Of a stretch of DNA of 64,000 nucleotides, positions 1 to 11,996 are shown in pieces. The notes under the pieces were generated by a model, which was not told the origin of the DNA, did no database searches, and was given only the letters and a program-made list of their open reading frames with translations. The position numbers were made by a program, and so were the translations under genes. The DNA comes from Medakamo hakoo (lineage: Eukaryota; Chlorophyta; Trebouxiophyceae; Coccomyxaceae): assembly GCA_026636295.1 (NCBI GenBank), contig CP089454.1, forward strand, positions 62,001 to 126,000, given 5' to 3'. Positions within the stretch are counted from its first letter, which is position 1, and the number at the start of each line of letters is the position of its first letter.

Positions 1-214
1 GGTGGACTCGGCGATGGCGCGGGCCAGCTCGCCGGGCAGGGAGGCGATGGACGAGCCCGTCCCGGCCGCCGCCTCCTCGCCCGCCCGCTTGTCCAGCCAG
101 CCCATGGCGGAGAAGGCGCGCGGGGGGCGGGCCTGCGCGGTTGAGTCGGCGAACGACCGGGCGACGGAAGAGGAGGGGGGGGAGGCCTTGGCGGAGGCGG
201 GTGCAAACCCCCAC

Positions 215-249
<35 letters not shown>

Positions 250-939
250 TGCCGGGGCGCCGGCCCTCGCCGCGCCTGTCGACGCCCGGCCGGCGCCACT
301 GCCGCCGCTCCCGCCACCGCCGCCGCCGGACTCCAGCTCGCCCAACGCGGCACGCACAGCATTGACCGGCGCGGCCGCCACGACGCGCGCCGCGGACGCC
401 CCGCTCTCTGCGATGGAGCGCGCGGCCGCGGCGCCGCCCGCCGCGACGCCCTTCGCCGCGGAGGCTGCGGTGCCGGCCGTCTTCACGACGGCCCGCCCCA
501 AGTCAGCGGGCAGGCCCGTGATGGAAGACGAGCCAGAGCTGGGCGCGCCGCCGCCGGCCGCGCCGCCGCCGGGCTGGTGGAAGCCCAGCGCAGAGAACGC
601 GCGGGGCGGGCGGGCCTGCGCCAGCGACACAGCGCTGGAGGCGGCTGGGTCGGCCACGACGCCGCCGCCGCCCCACTTGCCGCTAAAGGCCTTGGTGGGG
701 GTGCCGCCAGGCTTGGAGGCCGGCGCGGACGGGGCGCCGCCCCCGCCCCCTCCACCGCCGCCCCCCGCGTCCACCCAGCCGAGCGCGGTGAACGCGGGGG
801 GCGGGCGCTTGCCCGACCGCGCGCCGCGGCTCTTGAGCGAATCCACGGCCGTGGGCACGGGCTGGAAGGGGGCGGGGGCCGCGGCTGCGGCCCGGGGGAA
901 CAGGGCGGGCAGCAGGACGGTGGGCGTCGCGGCCAGGAG
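1..939 (-). CDS. Partial Gly/Ala-rich protein with repeated F-[ST]-A-[LM]-G-[WF] motif
   Basis: I do not recognise this gene. The minus strand is open without a stop from base 939 to the left edge (313 codons); the gene continues outside the window. Position 939 follows a good acceptor (CACAG at 944-940), so at least one 5' exon lies upstream. The visible protein is Gly/Ala-rich with poly-Gly runs and carries a short motif three times: KRPPPAFTALGWVDAGG near 768-810, ARPPRAFSALGFHQPGG near 570-620 and ARPPRAFSAMGWLDKRAG near 80-136. A weaker copy (TKAFSGKWGGGG) lies near 670-700. A possible start is MRRPA at 1057-1043 with a poor donor; joined in phase 0 to LLAATPTVLLPALFP it would give a hydrophobic N-terminus like a signal or transit peptide. 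The plus-strand Pro-rich ORF here is the shadow. Function unknown; the coding call rests on the repeats and the open frame. Confidence 0.55.
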
Positions 940-1535
940 CTGTGGGCGTGTGCGTGCGTGTGTTTGTTGGGTTGAGGGAGGGGCGTGAGGGCGGGGGTGG
1001 GTGGGTGAGGGGGTGGGCGCAACAGGGTGGCGCGCAGGGCACTGCGGGTCGACGCATGGCCCACGACCCAATTCAATCGCCGCCGCTGGCGCCTCACGGT
1101 CCCCAGCCCGCCCAATTCCGTCCCAAACCACGGACCAGTAATGCTAGTGCACTGGAGGAGCGCTTGCGCGGCTCATAGTCCGGCACGCACGGCTCGGCCG
1201 GCTCGGGAGGCGGGTCGGCGCCTTGCGGGTTGGCGGTCGCCCGAGCAACCGGCCGCCCACACGCGCCACGCGGTCGGCGAACTGCCACCCCCGGCGCGCC
1301 CTGGCGGACGGGACGGATGGGCAGAGGCGCCAAGCCTCGCACTCCGGGCTTTGCGGGAGTTTGAAGGCTTTGCATGGCGATAGATCTTTCGTTTTCTTCT
1401 CAAGTTGAGGCGGGAGATGAGAGGAGTGAAGAGAGGGAGGAGTGAGGACGCGCGCGCCGATGCCTGTGCCGGTCAGAACACCCGCGATTTTCTCTCGCGG
1501 GCACGGCGGCACCAAACCACCGCCCACACACCAGC
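940..1535. other. Intron/5' region between divergent genes
   Basis: This stretch holds the upstream intron and unidentified first exon of the left-edge minus gene, and then the 5' region of the plus-strand TBC gene. Several ORFs cross it in all frames, but none shows a recognisable domain or a spliced continuation. No TATA-like box is evident. Confidence 0.4.
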
Positions 1536-3026
1536 ATGGATCTGTACGGCTTTCCTTTCGCCGACGACGCGGGCGCCGGACCGTCATCCTCACCCGCCGC
1601 CGCGGCGGCGCGGGCAACCTGCGCGGCCGCCCAAGCGCGCCGCGCGCCCCGCTGGGCGGCCGTCTCGCCCGGCGGCCCGCTGCCACCGCACGACGAGCTG
1701 AAAGCCCTGGCACGCAAGGTGTGAGGGGCTTGTGTGTGGATTGGGCGGCGCAGTGAAGAGGCCGGGATGCCCCGGCAAACGCGGGCCCCCATTCACAAAA
1801 AAACGCGCGCGCCGACCACCCCCTCCCCTCTCCCCTCTCCCCGTCCACCTCAACAGGGCATCCCCCCGCACCTCCGCCCCTGGGTCTGGGCCGCCGCGTC
1901 GGGGGCCGCCACCGCCGCCCGGTCGCACGGACCGCACTACTACAGTGCGTGCGTGGCCATGGGCGAGTCGGAGTGCGTCAGCGCGGCACGCCAAATCGAC
2001 CTGGACCTGCCGCGCACGTTTGCGACCAACCCGGCCATGGCGGGCGCGTCCCCGGCCCTGCGCCGCGTCCTGCTGGCCTTTGCCGCCCACGCGCCCGACG
2101 TGGGGTACTGCCAGTCCATGAACTACGTGGCGGCGTTGTTGGTCCTGGTCTGCGCGCGTGGGGAGAGCGTGGACCTGCACGGCGAGGGGGTGGCCGCGCC
2201 CCCGTCCCCGCCCAGGACGGCCGCCGCCGCCGGCGCCGGCGGCGCCGGCGGTCGTGCCGCCTCCCCGCTGCGGTCCCTGTCTCTCAAAGGCGGCGGCGGT
2301 GGGGGTGGGGGTGGCATGGCCGCCCTGGCCCGCCTGGCCAGCCGCGTCGGCGGGCGCAGCGCCGGACCCCTTCCACCCCCACCCTCACCCCCACCGGCGC
2401 CCACCACCCCGCCGCCACCGCCTTCGCCCGCGGCCGAAGAAACCGCCTTCTGGCTCTTGACCTCCTTGGCCGGCGAGGGTGGCATCCTGTACTCCGGATT
2501 GTACGGCTCCGACCTGGCCGGCGCGCACGTGGAGCTGAGGTCGCTGGGCGCGCTGGCGTCTGCCAAGCTGCCGCGCGCGGCGGCGCACCTCGCGTCGCTC
2601 GGCGTCGACATGCCCCTCCTCGCCCTGGACTGGCTGCTGTGCTTGTACGCGACGTCGGTGCCACCGCCCACCGCCGTCCGCGTGTGGGACGCGCTCTTTG
2701 TGGAAGGCCCCAAAGTCCTGTTCCGGGTGGGCCTGGCCCTGCTGCGCCGGTCCCAGGCGTGCCTCCTGGCGGCGCGCTCGCCCGCCGACGCGCTGCGGTG
2801 CGCGCGCGCGGCGGGCCAGGCCGCCTGGGATGCGGACGCCCTCCTGAAAACAGCGTTCGAGGGTGTGGGCTCCCTGCCCATGGCCCGCGTCGACGCCCTG
2901 CGCGCGGGCAAACAGGCGGCCGTGGATGTGGAGCTGGCGGCCCGAGCGGCGGGCCGGCGCGCGGCTGCTGCGGCGCGGGCTGCTGCTGCCGCGGAACGGA
3001 ATGCCGACAGCGGCAGGGGGTTGTGA
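1536..3026 (+). CDS. TBC-domain Rab GTPase-activating protein
   Basis: Two exons, 1536-1718 and 1857-3026 (intron phase 0, donor GTGTGA), give 450 aa. The TBC domain starts exactly at the splice junction with GIPPHLRPWVW (residue 62). The arginine finger is in IDLDLPRT (R114) and the glutamine finger in YCQSMN (Q147). The C-terminal helical half is typical (ALDWLLCLYATSVPPPTAVRVWDALFVEG). TBC proteins supply both fingers in trans to speed GTP hydrolysis by Rab GTPases in vesicle traffic. Oddly, about 100 residues of Pro/Gly/Ala low complexity (roughly residues 162-262) are inserted inside the TBC domain, between NYVAALLVLVC and EETAFWLLTSL. The start is the first ATG and gives a short N-terminus without a targeting signal. 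The target Rab cannot be told from sequence. Confidence 0.88.
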
Positions 3027-3222
3027 AGTGTGATTTTTTGTTGTGTAGAATCGTGAAGAAACTGTTTTTCCTTTTTTTAGATGGGAAACGGGCCGGGTTG
3101 ATGGAAGCAGGTCATTCCATCTTTCGCGTGCAGGGCCGCCTAGCACGCACAGGCGGACACGCAGGCGCGACCAGTCCACCCCCTTTCGGTCGACCAGACG
3201 CGTGGCCTCCCACCTGAATAAA

Positions 3223-5445
3223 ATGCTGGGCTCCGCCGTGTCCCGGTGGCGGGCCGCCTCAGGCGCGGGCGCAGCCATCGCGGCCGCCGCGGCGCTGGCC
3301 AGCACGGCGCCAGTCGCAGACTGCGCGTCGTCCGGGCCGGCCTCCACCAGTTCCGCCGCCGGCTTCGACCCTGAAGCTTTAGAGAGGGGTGCCAAGGCCC
3401 TGCGCGAAATCAACAACAGCCCCAATGCCAAGCAAGTGCGTTGAGAGAGGGAAGGGGAGGGCGTGTTGTGTGCACACAGCGAGCGGCGAGTGCCGATGCG
3501 GTGCCTAGCTGCGCGCGCGCGAGTGCGAAAAAAAGCCCGCCGCTGCTGAGCGACGTGCCGCCGCCCGCCGGATGATCCGGTGTTGGCTAGGAGCACAAGC
3601 TTCTGCAGCTGGTTGCCGACTGCATGGCGCATTCGTGGCGCGCATTTCCCGGGCACACGGCCGGCGAAGGTGTCCACACGCCCGCAACTCCGCCAGCAGC
3701 GCCACCCCCCGCCTGCCATCAAACCTCTCCCACCGCCCTCACCCCACAACACGCACGCACGCAACACTCCCCTCGTCTCCAACCAGGTCATCGACCTGGC
3801 CAAAACCCAGGAACAGACCAAGGCGGCCGAAGCCAAGGCCAAAGCCGCTGAGTACGAAGCGTACGCGAAGCAGGCCTCTGTCGAAGCCGAGCGCGTGCGC
3901 GCGGAGGAAACGCGCAAGACTTTGCAAGCCGACGCGGCGGCCAAAGCCCAGCTGGCCCAGTACAATGACGAATTGGCCCGTAAGCGTGTCGAACTGGAAC
4001 ACGAGCGCGCCCGGGCGCGCAACGCCGAGCTGGTGGCGCTGCAGGAAGAGGGCGTGCGGCGGGCCGAAGCGGAAAAAGCACGGACGGCGGCAGCGATCGA
4101 AGCCGAACGCCGGGCCACGGAACAGTACCGGGCTGAGTTGGAGGGCAAGGTGGCGCGTGAGAAAGCGCTGGCCGAAGCGGAGGGCCGCATCAAGGAAAAC
4201 CGGGCGAACGAGGACGTCAACACACGGGCGCTGAAGCTGCGGCTGGGCGAAGAAAAAGACAAGGCCCTGGCGTCCATCGCGGCCGTCTTTGACCGCCTTG
4301 GCGCGGGGACGACGGCCCTCCTGGAAGACAAAGCCAAGCTGACGGCCCTGGTGGCGGGCGGGACGGCTCTGGCGGCCGGCGTGTACAGCGCCCGCGAGGG
4401 CGCGCGCGTCGCGGGGCGCGCGCTCGACGCCTGGCTCGGCACGCCGTCCCTCGTCCGCGAAACCTCGCTCGCCCGGTGGTGGCGCCGCGGCTCGTCCCGC
4501 GCGGCCCCGCCCGCGGGGTCGGAGGGTGCGGCGGCGGCGGCATCGCGCGGCTTCGCCGACATCATCCTGCCGCCCGCCCTCGGCGAGCGCGTCCGCGGCC
4601 TGGCCGCGTCGACCGCGACGGCGCGTGCGCACGGCGCGCCCTTCCGCCACGCCCTCTTCCACGGCCCGCCCGGCACTGGCAAGTCCCTGGCCGCCGCCCG
4701 CCTGGCCCGCACCGCGGGCCTGGACTACGCCATTCTCTCAGGCGGTGACGTCGGCCCCCTGGGCCACGCCGCCGCGCCCAAGCTGCACGCCCTCTTCGAC
4801 TGGGCCGAGGCCTCGCCGCGCGGCCTGCTGCTGTTCATTGACGAGGCGGACGCGTTCCTGGGCCGGCGCCACGCGGGCATGGGCGAGGACTTGCGCGGGG
4901 CGTTGAACGCCTGCCTGTTCCGCACGGGCGCGCCCTCCCACGCCTTCTCCCTGGTCCTCGCCACCAACCGGCCGTCCGACCTCGACCCGGCTGTGCTCGA
5001 CCGCATGGACGAGGCGGTCCTCTTCCCCCTGCCCGGCGCGGCCGAGCGGGAAGCCATCCTCCGCCTGTACCTGGCCCGGTACCTGGGTTGGCAGCCAGCG
5101 TCGGGACCGCCCGTCCCCAAAGGCTCGCCGCTCAAGCGGCGGCGGTCCTGGGCGGACGCGCTGCGGGGCCGGGGCGGCGCGCCCGACCCCATCAAGCTGG
5201 ACCCGGCGATCGACGACGCGCTCGTGGCGTCCGCCGCCGCCGACACCGCTGGTTTCAGCGGGCGTGAGCTGGCCAAGCTGGCCAGCGCCATTCAGGCGGC
5301 GGCCTACGGGACGCCGGGCGCGGAGCTGTCCGCAGCGATGGTGCGGGCTGTGGTCGCGGCCAAAGTGGAGGAACACCGCGAGCGCCGCGCGTTTGCGGGG
5401 GAGGCCGTGGGTGGAGGCGGGCCGGCCCTGGCGATGGGGGTGTGA
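3223..5445 (+). CDS. ATAD3: ATAD3-type mitochondrial AAA+ ATPase
   Basis: Exons 3223-3435 and 3787-5445 (phase 0, donor GTGCGT) give 623 aa. ATAD3 is an inner-membrane AAA+ ATPase involved in mitochondrial nucleoid and membrane organisation in animals and plants. The N-terminal block GFDPEALERGAKALREIN is the family signature. It is followed by a long Ala/Glu/Lys coiled coil (about residues 60-230) and a membrane-span-like stretch (LTALVAGGTALAAGVYS). The AAA+ domain follows, with Walker A GPPGTGKS (about 364-371), Walker B LLFIDEADAF (about 420-429) and sensor 1 in LATNRPSDLDPAVLDRMDE. An in-frame GTG precedes the ATG, but ATG 3223 (MLGSAVSRWR) is the credible start. Length matches the family. 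The same-strand PurL gene begins 283 bp after the stop. Confidence 0.95.
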
Positions 5446-5728
5446 TGAGCGAGGGAGGCGTGTGATGCTGAAAGAGCGAGAGGCGGAGGTCCCCGAACGC
5501 GTGGGTGGGCGTGTCTGAGATGGAGGGAGAGGGAGGGCAAAGTTTTTCGTTCCCCGACGCGAGAGCGCGCGCTGAGTCCCACTCTTGCTTTTCTCCTGCC
5601 GCGTTGTGCGCTCCTGTGCGCCACACCCCGAATTCCCCTCTCCTGCGCTCCAGCAGCCGAGAGCAAACACCTCTCGACGCGCCTGCGTGTGCCATCGTGC
5701 GTGTTACGAGCCAGCCGTCCCGCACTCC

Positions 5729-8700
5729 ATGCCGCCTGCCATGCGCCGGCTCGGCCGCGCGGCCGCCGCCGTCCGGTGCGTGTTTGGTTTTTGGTCCTGG
5801 GCCCACCGGCGCCCCTGCCAGGCCCACCCTGATTGGGGCCGCGCGCGTGGGTATCCCATCGGCCGGGAGGGAGGGGCGAGAGGACGCCCCTGGCGTGCGT
5901 ACGGCGCCCCGCAGCCGGCAGTCTCGGCGACGGCGGGCGCGCTCGGTCTGTCGCGTCTTGCCGCCCCCGCCCACCTCACGACCCCACGCCGCTTGAATCC
6001 TTCACCCACTCAGGCCTGCCGTCCCACACCGGTCCCGTCTCCCTGCCCTGGTCGTGCGGGCGGGCGGGAATGCGGGAGCCGGCCGCGATGGTGCGTTAGT
6101 TGCTGTTTCGGCGCGCCGTTTGTTTTTTCGCGCTGAATGCCGCGCCCCCCTCTCACAACTCCGCCCCCATCCCACGCAACCACGAAGCAGGCCCGCCGTC
6201 CCGCCCGGCCCGGGCGGCCTCGCCCACGGCGCCCCGGTCCACCGCGTCCGCGGAAGCGGTGAGTCGACGGGTGGGAATGACTGCGTTTTTTTTTTGGGGC
6301 GCCCCTTGCACAGCACTCACCCATCCCCCGCCATCCCACACCCGCCCGTCCACAGCCCACCGCCTCGCCCTCCCCCGTCGCCGCCCTGACCGCCGCCGCA
6401 CCCGGCTCCGTCGTCCAGCTGTACCGGTCGCCCGCCCTGACGCCGGCGGCTTGTGCTGCTCTAGCCGCCCGCGCCCGTGCGGCGGGACTGGGCGACGTCG
6501 TGAGTGTGGATGCTGAGGCTGTCTACAACATCGAGCTCGCCTCTCCGCTGACGCCCGACGGCGCGGCCACGCTGGCCTGGCTCCTCGCCGAAACGTACGA
6601 GCCGGAGCGGCTGTCCGCCAGCCCGCGGCTGAGCGCGGGCGGCGGCGGCACCGTCGTGGAAGTCGGCCCCCGCCTGTCCTTCCAGTCGGCGTGGTCGACC
6701 AACGCCGTGTCCGTCTGCGGGTCGGCCGGCCTGGCCCCGCCCGTCACCCGGGTGGAGCGGTCCCGCCGGTACGCGGTCACCCTGGCCGGCGGCGACGCCC
6801 TGTCCCCGGCCCAGGCCACGGCCTTCGCCGCCCTGGTCCACGACCGCATGACGGAACAGGTCTACCCCGAACCGCTGGCCTCCTTCACGCCGCCGGGCGG
6901 GGGGCGCATCCCTCCCCCGCCGCGCACCATCCGGCTGCTGGAGGAGGGAGAAGCGGCCCTGGCCGCCATCGACGCCGAACTGGGCCTGGCCTTCGACCCG
7001 CAGGACGTGGCCTTTTACCTGGACCTGTTTGTCAACAAGCTGAAGCGCAACCCGACCGACGTCGAGCTGTTCGACCTGGCCCAGTCCAATTCCGAGCACT
7101 CCCGCCACTGGTTCTTCGGGGCCAAGCTGCTGCTGGACGGCGCGCCCGCGCCCGAAACGCTCATGCAAGTCGTCAAGGCCCCCCTGAAAGCGTCGCCGCG
7201 CAATTCCGTCATCGGCTTCCACGACAACTCGTCCGCCATTCGGGGCGGGCCGCTGTCGCCCATCCTGCCGTCCCGCCCGGGCGGGCCGTCCCCGCTCGCG
7301 CCGGCGGCCCGGGACTGGGACATCCTGCTGACGGCGGAAACGCACAACTTCCCGTGCGCGGTCGCCCCGTACCCGGGCGCCGAAACGGGGGCGGGCGGCC
7401 GCATCCGCGACACGCACGCCACGGGCGTCGGCTCCATCATGGGCGCCGCGACGGCCGGGTACTGCGTCGGCAACCTGGGCTTGACCGCGGCCGAGGGCGC
7501 GGGCGGTGCGTCCGCCGGCGGCGGCGGCAAGCCGTCCCCCCTGCTGGCGCCCTCCGCCGACCCGGCCGCGTCGGCCCACCCCTGGGAAGAGGGCGACTGG
7601 GCCTACCCGCCCAACCTGGCCCCTCCCCTCCAAATCCTGATCGACGCCTCCAACGGCGCGTCCGACTACGGCAACAAGTTTGGCGAGCCGCTCATCGCCG
7701 GCTACACCCGCACCTTCGGGCTGCGCACCCCCGACGGCGGCCGGCGGGAGTGGGTCAAGCCCATCATGTTCTCCGCGGGCCTGGGCCAGATCGACCACGG
7801 CCACCTGGAGAAGGCCGACCCGGAGGTCGGGTGGCTGGTCGTCAAGATTGGGGGGCCGGCCTACCGCATCGGCATGGGCGGCGGCGCGGCCTCGTCCGTC
7901 CCGTCCGGCGGGTCCGACCGCAAGGCCGACCTGGACTTTGACGCGGTCCAGCGCGGCGACGCGGAAATGGCCCAAAAGCTGTGGCGCGTCGTGCGCGCGT
8001 GCGTCGAGCTGGGCGACAAGAACCCGATCCGGTCCATCCACGACCAGGGCGCGGGCGGCAACTGCAACGTGGTCAAGGAAATCATTTACCCGCTGGGCGC
8101 CCAGATCGACATCCGGTCCGTTGTGCTGGGCGACGCGACGATGAGCGTGTTGGAGATTTGGGGCGCGGAGTACCAGGAGAACGACTGTCTCCTGATCGCG
8201 CCGGCCGACGCCCCGCTCCTGGCGTCCATCTGCGAGCGGGAGCGGTGCCTGATGCAGGTCATCGGCACGATCGACGGCAAGGGCCGGGTGACGGTGACCG
8301 ACTCGGCCGCGCCGCCCGGCTCGCCGCCGCCGGTGGACCTCGATCTGTCCCTCGTCCTGGGCGACATGCCGCCCAAGACCTTTGAGTTCAAGGCCCGCCC
8401 GCCCGGCGCGGGCCGGGGCCTGGCCCCCGTGTCCCTGCCCGCCGGCGCCACCCCGCGCTCCGCCCTGTCCCGCGTCCTGCGCCTGCCGGCGGTGTGCTCG
8501 AAGCGTTTCTTGACGACCAAGGTCGACCGCCACGTCACGGGCCTGGTCGCCCAACAACAGTGCGTGGGGCCGCTCCAACTGCCCCTGGCCGACGTCGCCG
8601 TCCTGGCCCGCGCCCACACGGGCACGACGGGCGCGGCCACGTCGATCGGCGAACAGCCGCTCAAGGGCCTGGCCGACCCGGCGCCCATGGCCCGCCTCGC

Positions 8701-10480
8701 CCTGGCCGAAGCGCTGACCAACCTGGTCTGGGCGCCCGTGTCGGCGCTCGAAGACGTCAAAGCGTCCGTCAACTGGATGTACGCCGCGAAAATGGGGGGT
8801 GAGGGCGCGGACATGTGGGCCGCGGCGACCGCGCTGCGGGACGGCATGCTGGCCCTGGGCCTGGCGTGCGACGGCGGCAAGGACTCCCTGTCGATGGCGG
8901 CGTCCGCGCCGGACGGTGAGACCATAATGGCGCCCGGCAACCTGGTCGTGTCGGCGTACGTCGCCTGCCCGGACGTGACGGCCGTCGTCACGCCCGACCT
9001 GAAACTGCCGGGCAGCGGCGCGCTGCTCCACGTCGACATCGGCGGCGGCGGGTCCGCCCGCCGGCGCCTGGGCGGGTCCGCCCTCGCCCACGCGTACGGC
9101 CAGGTCGGCGCGACCGTGCCCGACGTGGACATCCCCCTCCTGGGCGCGGCCTTCCGCACCACCCAGGCCCTGATCGCGCAAAAAGCCATCTCCGCCGGCC
9201 ACGACATCTCCGACGGCGGCCTGGTGACGGCCGTCCTGGAAATGGCGTTCGCCGGCAACACGGGCGTGGACGTCGCGCTGGAGCCTCCCGCCGACGGCAG
9301 CGGGGCGCTGGGCGCGCTGTTCGCAGAGGAAGTCGGACTGGTGGTCGAAGTCCCGGCCGGCGGCGTCGAGGCCGTCCTGGCGGCCTACAAAGCTGCGGGC
9401 GTGCCCGTCTCCCGCATCGGCTCCACCTCGGCTTCCCGCGGCGTCTCCGTGCGCGTCGGCTCCGACGTTGTCATCGCGGGCGAGGATGTGGGCGCCCTGC
9501 GCGACGAGTGGGAGGAGACGTCGTTCCGGCTGGACGCTCGCCAGGCCGCGCCGGCGTGCGTCGCGGAGGAGCGCGCGGGCCTCGCGCGCCGCCCGGCCCC
9601 GGCCTGGCGCCTGCCCTACACGCCCGCGTTCACGCCACCGCCGTCCACGCCCGTCGCCCGCGTCGCCGTCCTGCGCGAAGAGGGGTCCAACGGCGACCGC
9701 GAGATGGCGGCGGCCCTGGCGGCGGCGGGGCTGGAGCCGTGGGACGTCACGATGTCCGACCTGGCCGCGGGGCGGGCCGACCTGGCGCACTTCCGCGGCC
9801 TCGTCTTCGTCGGTGGCTTTTCGTACGCCGACGTCCTGGACAGCGCCAAAGGCTGGGCGGGCGCCATCAGGGGCTCGCCCTCCCTGTCCGCCCAGTTTGA
9901 AGCCTTCCGGTCCCGGCCCGACACGTGGAGCCTGGGCGTCTGCAACGGGTGCCAGCTGATGGCCCTCCTGGGCTGGGTGCCCGGGTCGGCCGAGCCCGGC
10001 TCGTCCCTGCCCCAGCCGCCCGGCACGGCCCAGCCCCGCTTCACGCACAACGCGTCCGGCCGGTTCGAGTCCCGGTGGGCGCAGGTCACGATCCTGGACA
10101 GCCCGGCCATCCTGCTGGACGGCATGGCCGGCGCGACGGTCGGCGTGTGGTGCGCGCACGGCGAGGGCAAGGCCACGTTCCCAGACCCGGGCGTCGAGGC
10201 CGCGGTCCTGGCGGCCCGCCTGGCGCCCATCCGGTACGCGGACGCGGCCGGCGCCGTGACCACGTCGTACCCGGCCAACCCCAATGGGTCGCCGCACGGC
10301 ATCGCGGCGCTGTGCTCGCCCGACGGCCGCCACTTGGCGATGATGCCCCACCCGGAACGGTGTTTCCTCGGGTGGCAGTGCCCCTGGGCGCCGGCGGACG
10401 CGGGCATCCGCCCGGACGGGCCGGGCCCCTGGCTGCGCCTGTTCCAGAATGCGGCGGCCTGGTGTGCGAAGAACAAGTGA
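5729..10480 (+). CDS. PURL: Phosphoribosylformylglycinamidine synthase (FGAM synthetase, PurL)
   Basis: This enzyme catalyses step 4 of de novo purine synthesis: FGAR + Gln + ATP to FGAM. It is the large single-chain eukaryote/proteobacteria form with a fused glutaminase, 1438 aa. Exons: 5729-5775, 6014-6090, 6191-6258 and 6356-10480; phases 2, 1, 0 close exactly. The first three tiny exons encode a basic Ala/Arg/Ser N-terminus (MPPAMRRLGRAAAAVR...) that looks like a plastid transit peptide, as in plant PurL. Visible motifs are SEHSRHWFF, DYGNKFGEPLI, SIHDQGAGGNCN and the C-terminal class I amidotransferase triad: Cys about 1260 in GVCNGCQLM, and His/Glu near 1395-1397 in MPHPERCF. A 1420-codon antisense ORF covering it is a codon-bias shadow. 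Confidence 0.97.
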
Positions 10481-10483
10481 GAG

Positions 10484-10543
10484 AGGGAGGGAGGGAGGGA
10501 GGGAGGGAGGGAGGGAGGGAGGGAGGGAGGGAGGGAGGGAGGG
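10484..10543. repeat. (GGGA)n microsatellite
   Basis: About 15 near-perfect GAGG/GGGA tetramers begin directly after the PurL stop codon. They lie in its 3' UTR or the intergenic spacer before the chorismate mutase gene. The purine/pyrimidine strand asymmetry is complete. Confidence 0.95.
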
Positions 10544-10725
10544 TGTGTGCGTGTGTGTGGTGTGTGATTTTGTGTGGAGCGGGGGCGTGGGGCGTGGAGA
10601 CTTGTCTTTTTTTCGGGATGGAGAGTGGGTCGATGTGGGGGCGGGGCGCGAGGATGGGAGGTGTGAACCAACAGAGACGGCGATGAAATGCCTTTCATTC
10701 CCACGTCCCGACCACACGCCCACTC

Positions 10726-11996
10726 ATGGCCTCGCCGGTCTCGCTGGCGGTGCGCCGGCCCCTGTCGCCGCCGCGACCGCGTCACTGCCACCGCCGGACA
10801 ATGCCCGCACACACTTCAACACCACCGCGTCCCGGCGGCGCGCCGTCGGCCGTCGTCGTCGGCGTCGCGACGCCCACCCGCCCGCCCACCCTGTCCGCCG
10901 TGGACGAGTCCGGGGCTCTCACCCTGTCCAACGTGCGGCGGGCCCTGATCCGGCAGGAGGACACGATTGTGTTTTGCCTGATTGAACGGGCGCAGGTGAG
11001 TTGCTGAAGGAGAATTGGAGCGACACGGCGACGCGTCTCGTTTTTCGTGGTCATGCGCCAAGGGGGACGCATCAGATGCTTAAGCCACGCACACGGCTAG
11101 AATCAGTGTGAACTGGAGATGAGGCAAGGCGGAATGGACGTCGAGGTGGAGCGTCCTCCAAGGAGGAAGCACGCGCGCAACACACCCTCCACCACACAAA
11201 CGACGGCGGCTAGCTTCAACCATGCACGCCCCCCTCCCCCCTCCCCCTCTCATCCACACAGTTTGCCCGCAACACGCCCGTCTATATGCCCGGCGCCGTC
11301 CCCACCCCGCCCGGCCCCACGCCCGCACCCCCGCTGTCCCTGCTAGAGTACCTCCTCCGCGCTACCGAAGCCGTGCACGGCTCCGTCCGGCGGTACACCT
11401 CACCTGACGAAGTCGCGTTTTTCCCCGACGCCGTCCCGGCCCCGCTCCTGCCGCCGCTGGCGTACCCGCCTGTGCTGGACCCCGCGTCGTCGTGCGATCT
11501 TAATTTAAACGACCAGGTCCTGGATGCCTACCTGGCGGTGGGGCTGCCGGCCCTCACAGCCGACGGCGACGACGGCAACTATGGCAGCGCTGCCGTCGCC
11601 GACGTCGCAGCGCTCCAAGCCCTGTCAAAGCGCGTGCACTACGGCCAATTCGTCGCAGAAGCCAAGTTCAGGGCGGACCCGGCGGGGTACGCGGCCCTGG
11701 CCCGGGCGGGCGACGCGGACGGCATCTACGCCCGCCTGACGGACGAGCGGGTGGAAGCGGCGGTCCTGGCGCGCGTGGCGGCCAAGGCCGCCGCGTTCGG
11801 CGCGGACGTCGACCCTTCGACGGCGGACGATGAGGCGCCTCCCACCAAGAAGGTCGACCCGGCGGCTGTGGCCGGGCTGTACGCCGACGTCGTGCTCCCG
11901 CTGACGAAAGAGGTCCAGGTCCAGTACCTGCTCGCGCGGGGGCGGGGCTGGGACGGCGGGGGCGTGCTGCCGGCCGCGGATGGAGGCGGGGCGTGA
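10726..11996 (+). CDS. CM: Chorismate mutase (AroQ, eukaryotic allosteric type)
   Basis: Converts chorismate to prephenate, the entry to Phe/Tyr synthesis in the plastid. Exons 10726-10995 and 11262-11996 (phase 0, donor GTGAGT) give 334 aa, close to plant CM1. The N-terminal ~45 residues are basic/Ser/Pro-rich (MASPVSLAVRRPLSPPRPRH) and look like a transit peptide. The family signature follows: LTLSNVRRALIRQEDTIVF, then IERAQFARNTPVYMPG across the junction, SLLEYLLRATEAVHGSVRRY, FFPD, NLNDQVLDAYL, DDGNYGSAAVADVAALQALSKRVHYGQFVAEAKF, and C-terminally LTKEVQVQYLLARG. These match the all-helical plant/yeast enzyme, which is regulated by aromatic amino acids. Effector response here cannot be judged by eye. 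Confidence 0.95.

Noticed and set aside
2-988. 328-codon Pro-rich plus-strand ORF at the left edge
   Set aside because: The poly-Pro runs are the antisense of poly-Gly in the minus-strand frame, which contains the repeated FSALGW-type motif and a proper acceptor.
3202-3222. GTG start 21 bp upstream for ATAD3
   Set aside because: Nuclear genes start at ATG; ATG 3223 is in frame and gives a normal-length protein.
2385-4712. 775-codon minus-strand ORF across TBC and ATAD3
   Set aside because: Shadow of two real plus-strand genes; it also crosses their introns and spacer.
6461-10723. 1420-codon minus-strand ORF opposite PurL
   Set aside because: It mirrors the PurL codon bias (third-position G/C removes stops on the other strand), has no domain, and its non-overlapping end runs through the (GGGA)n repeat.
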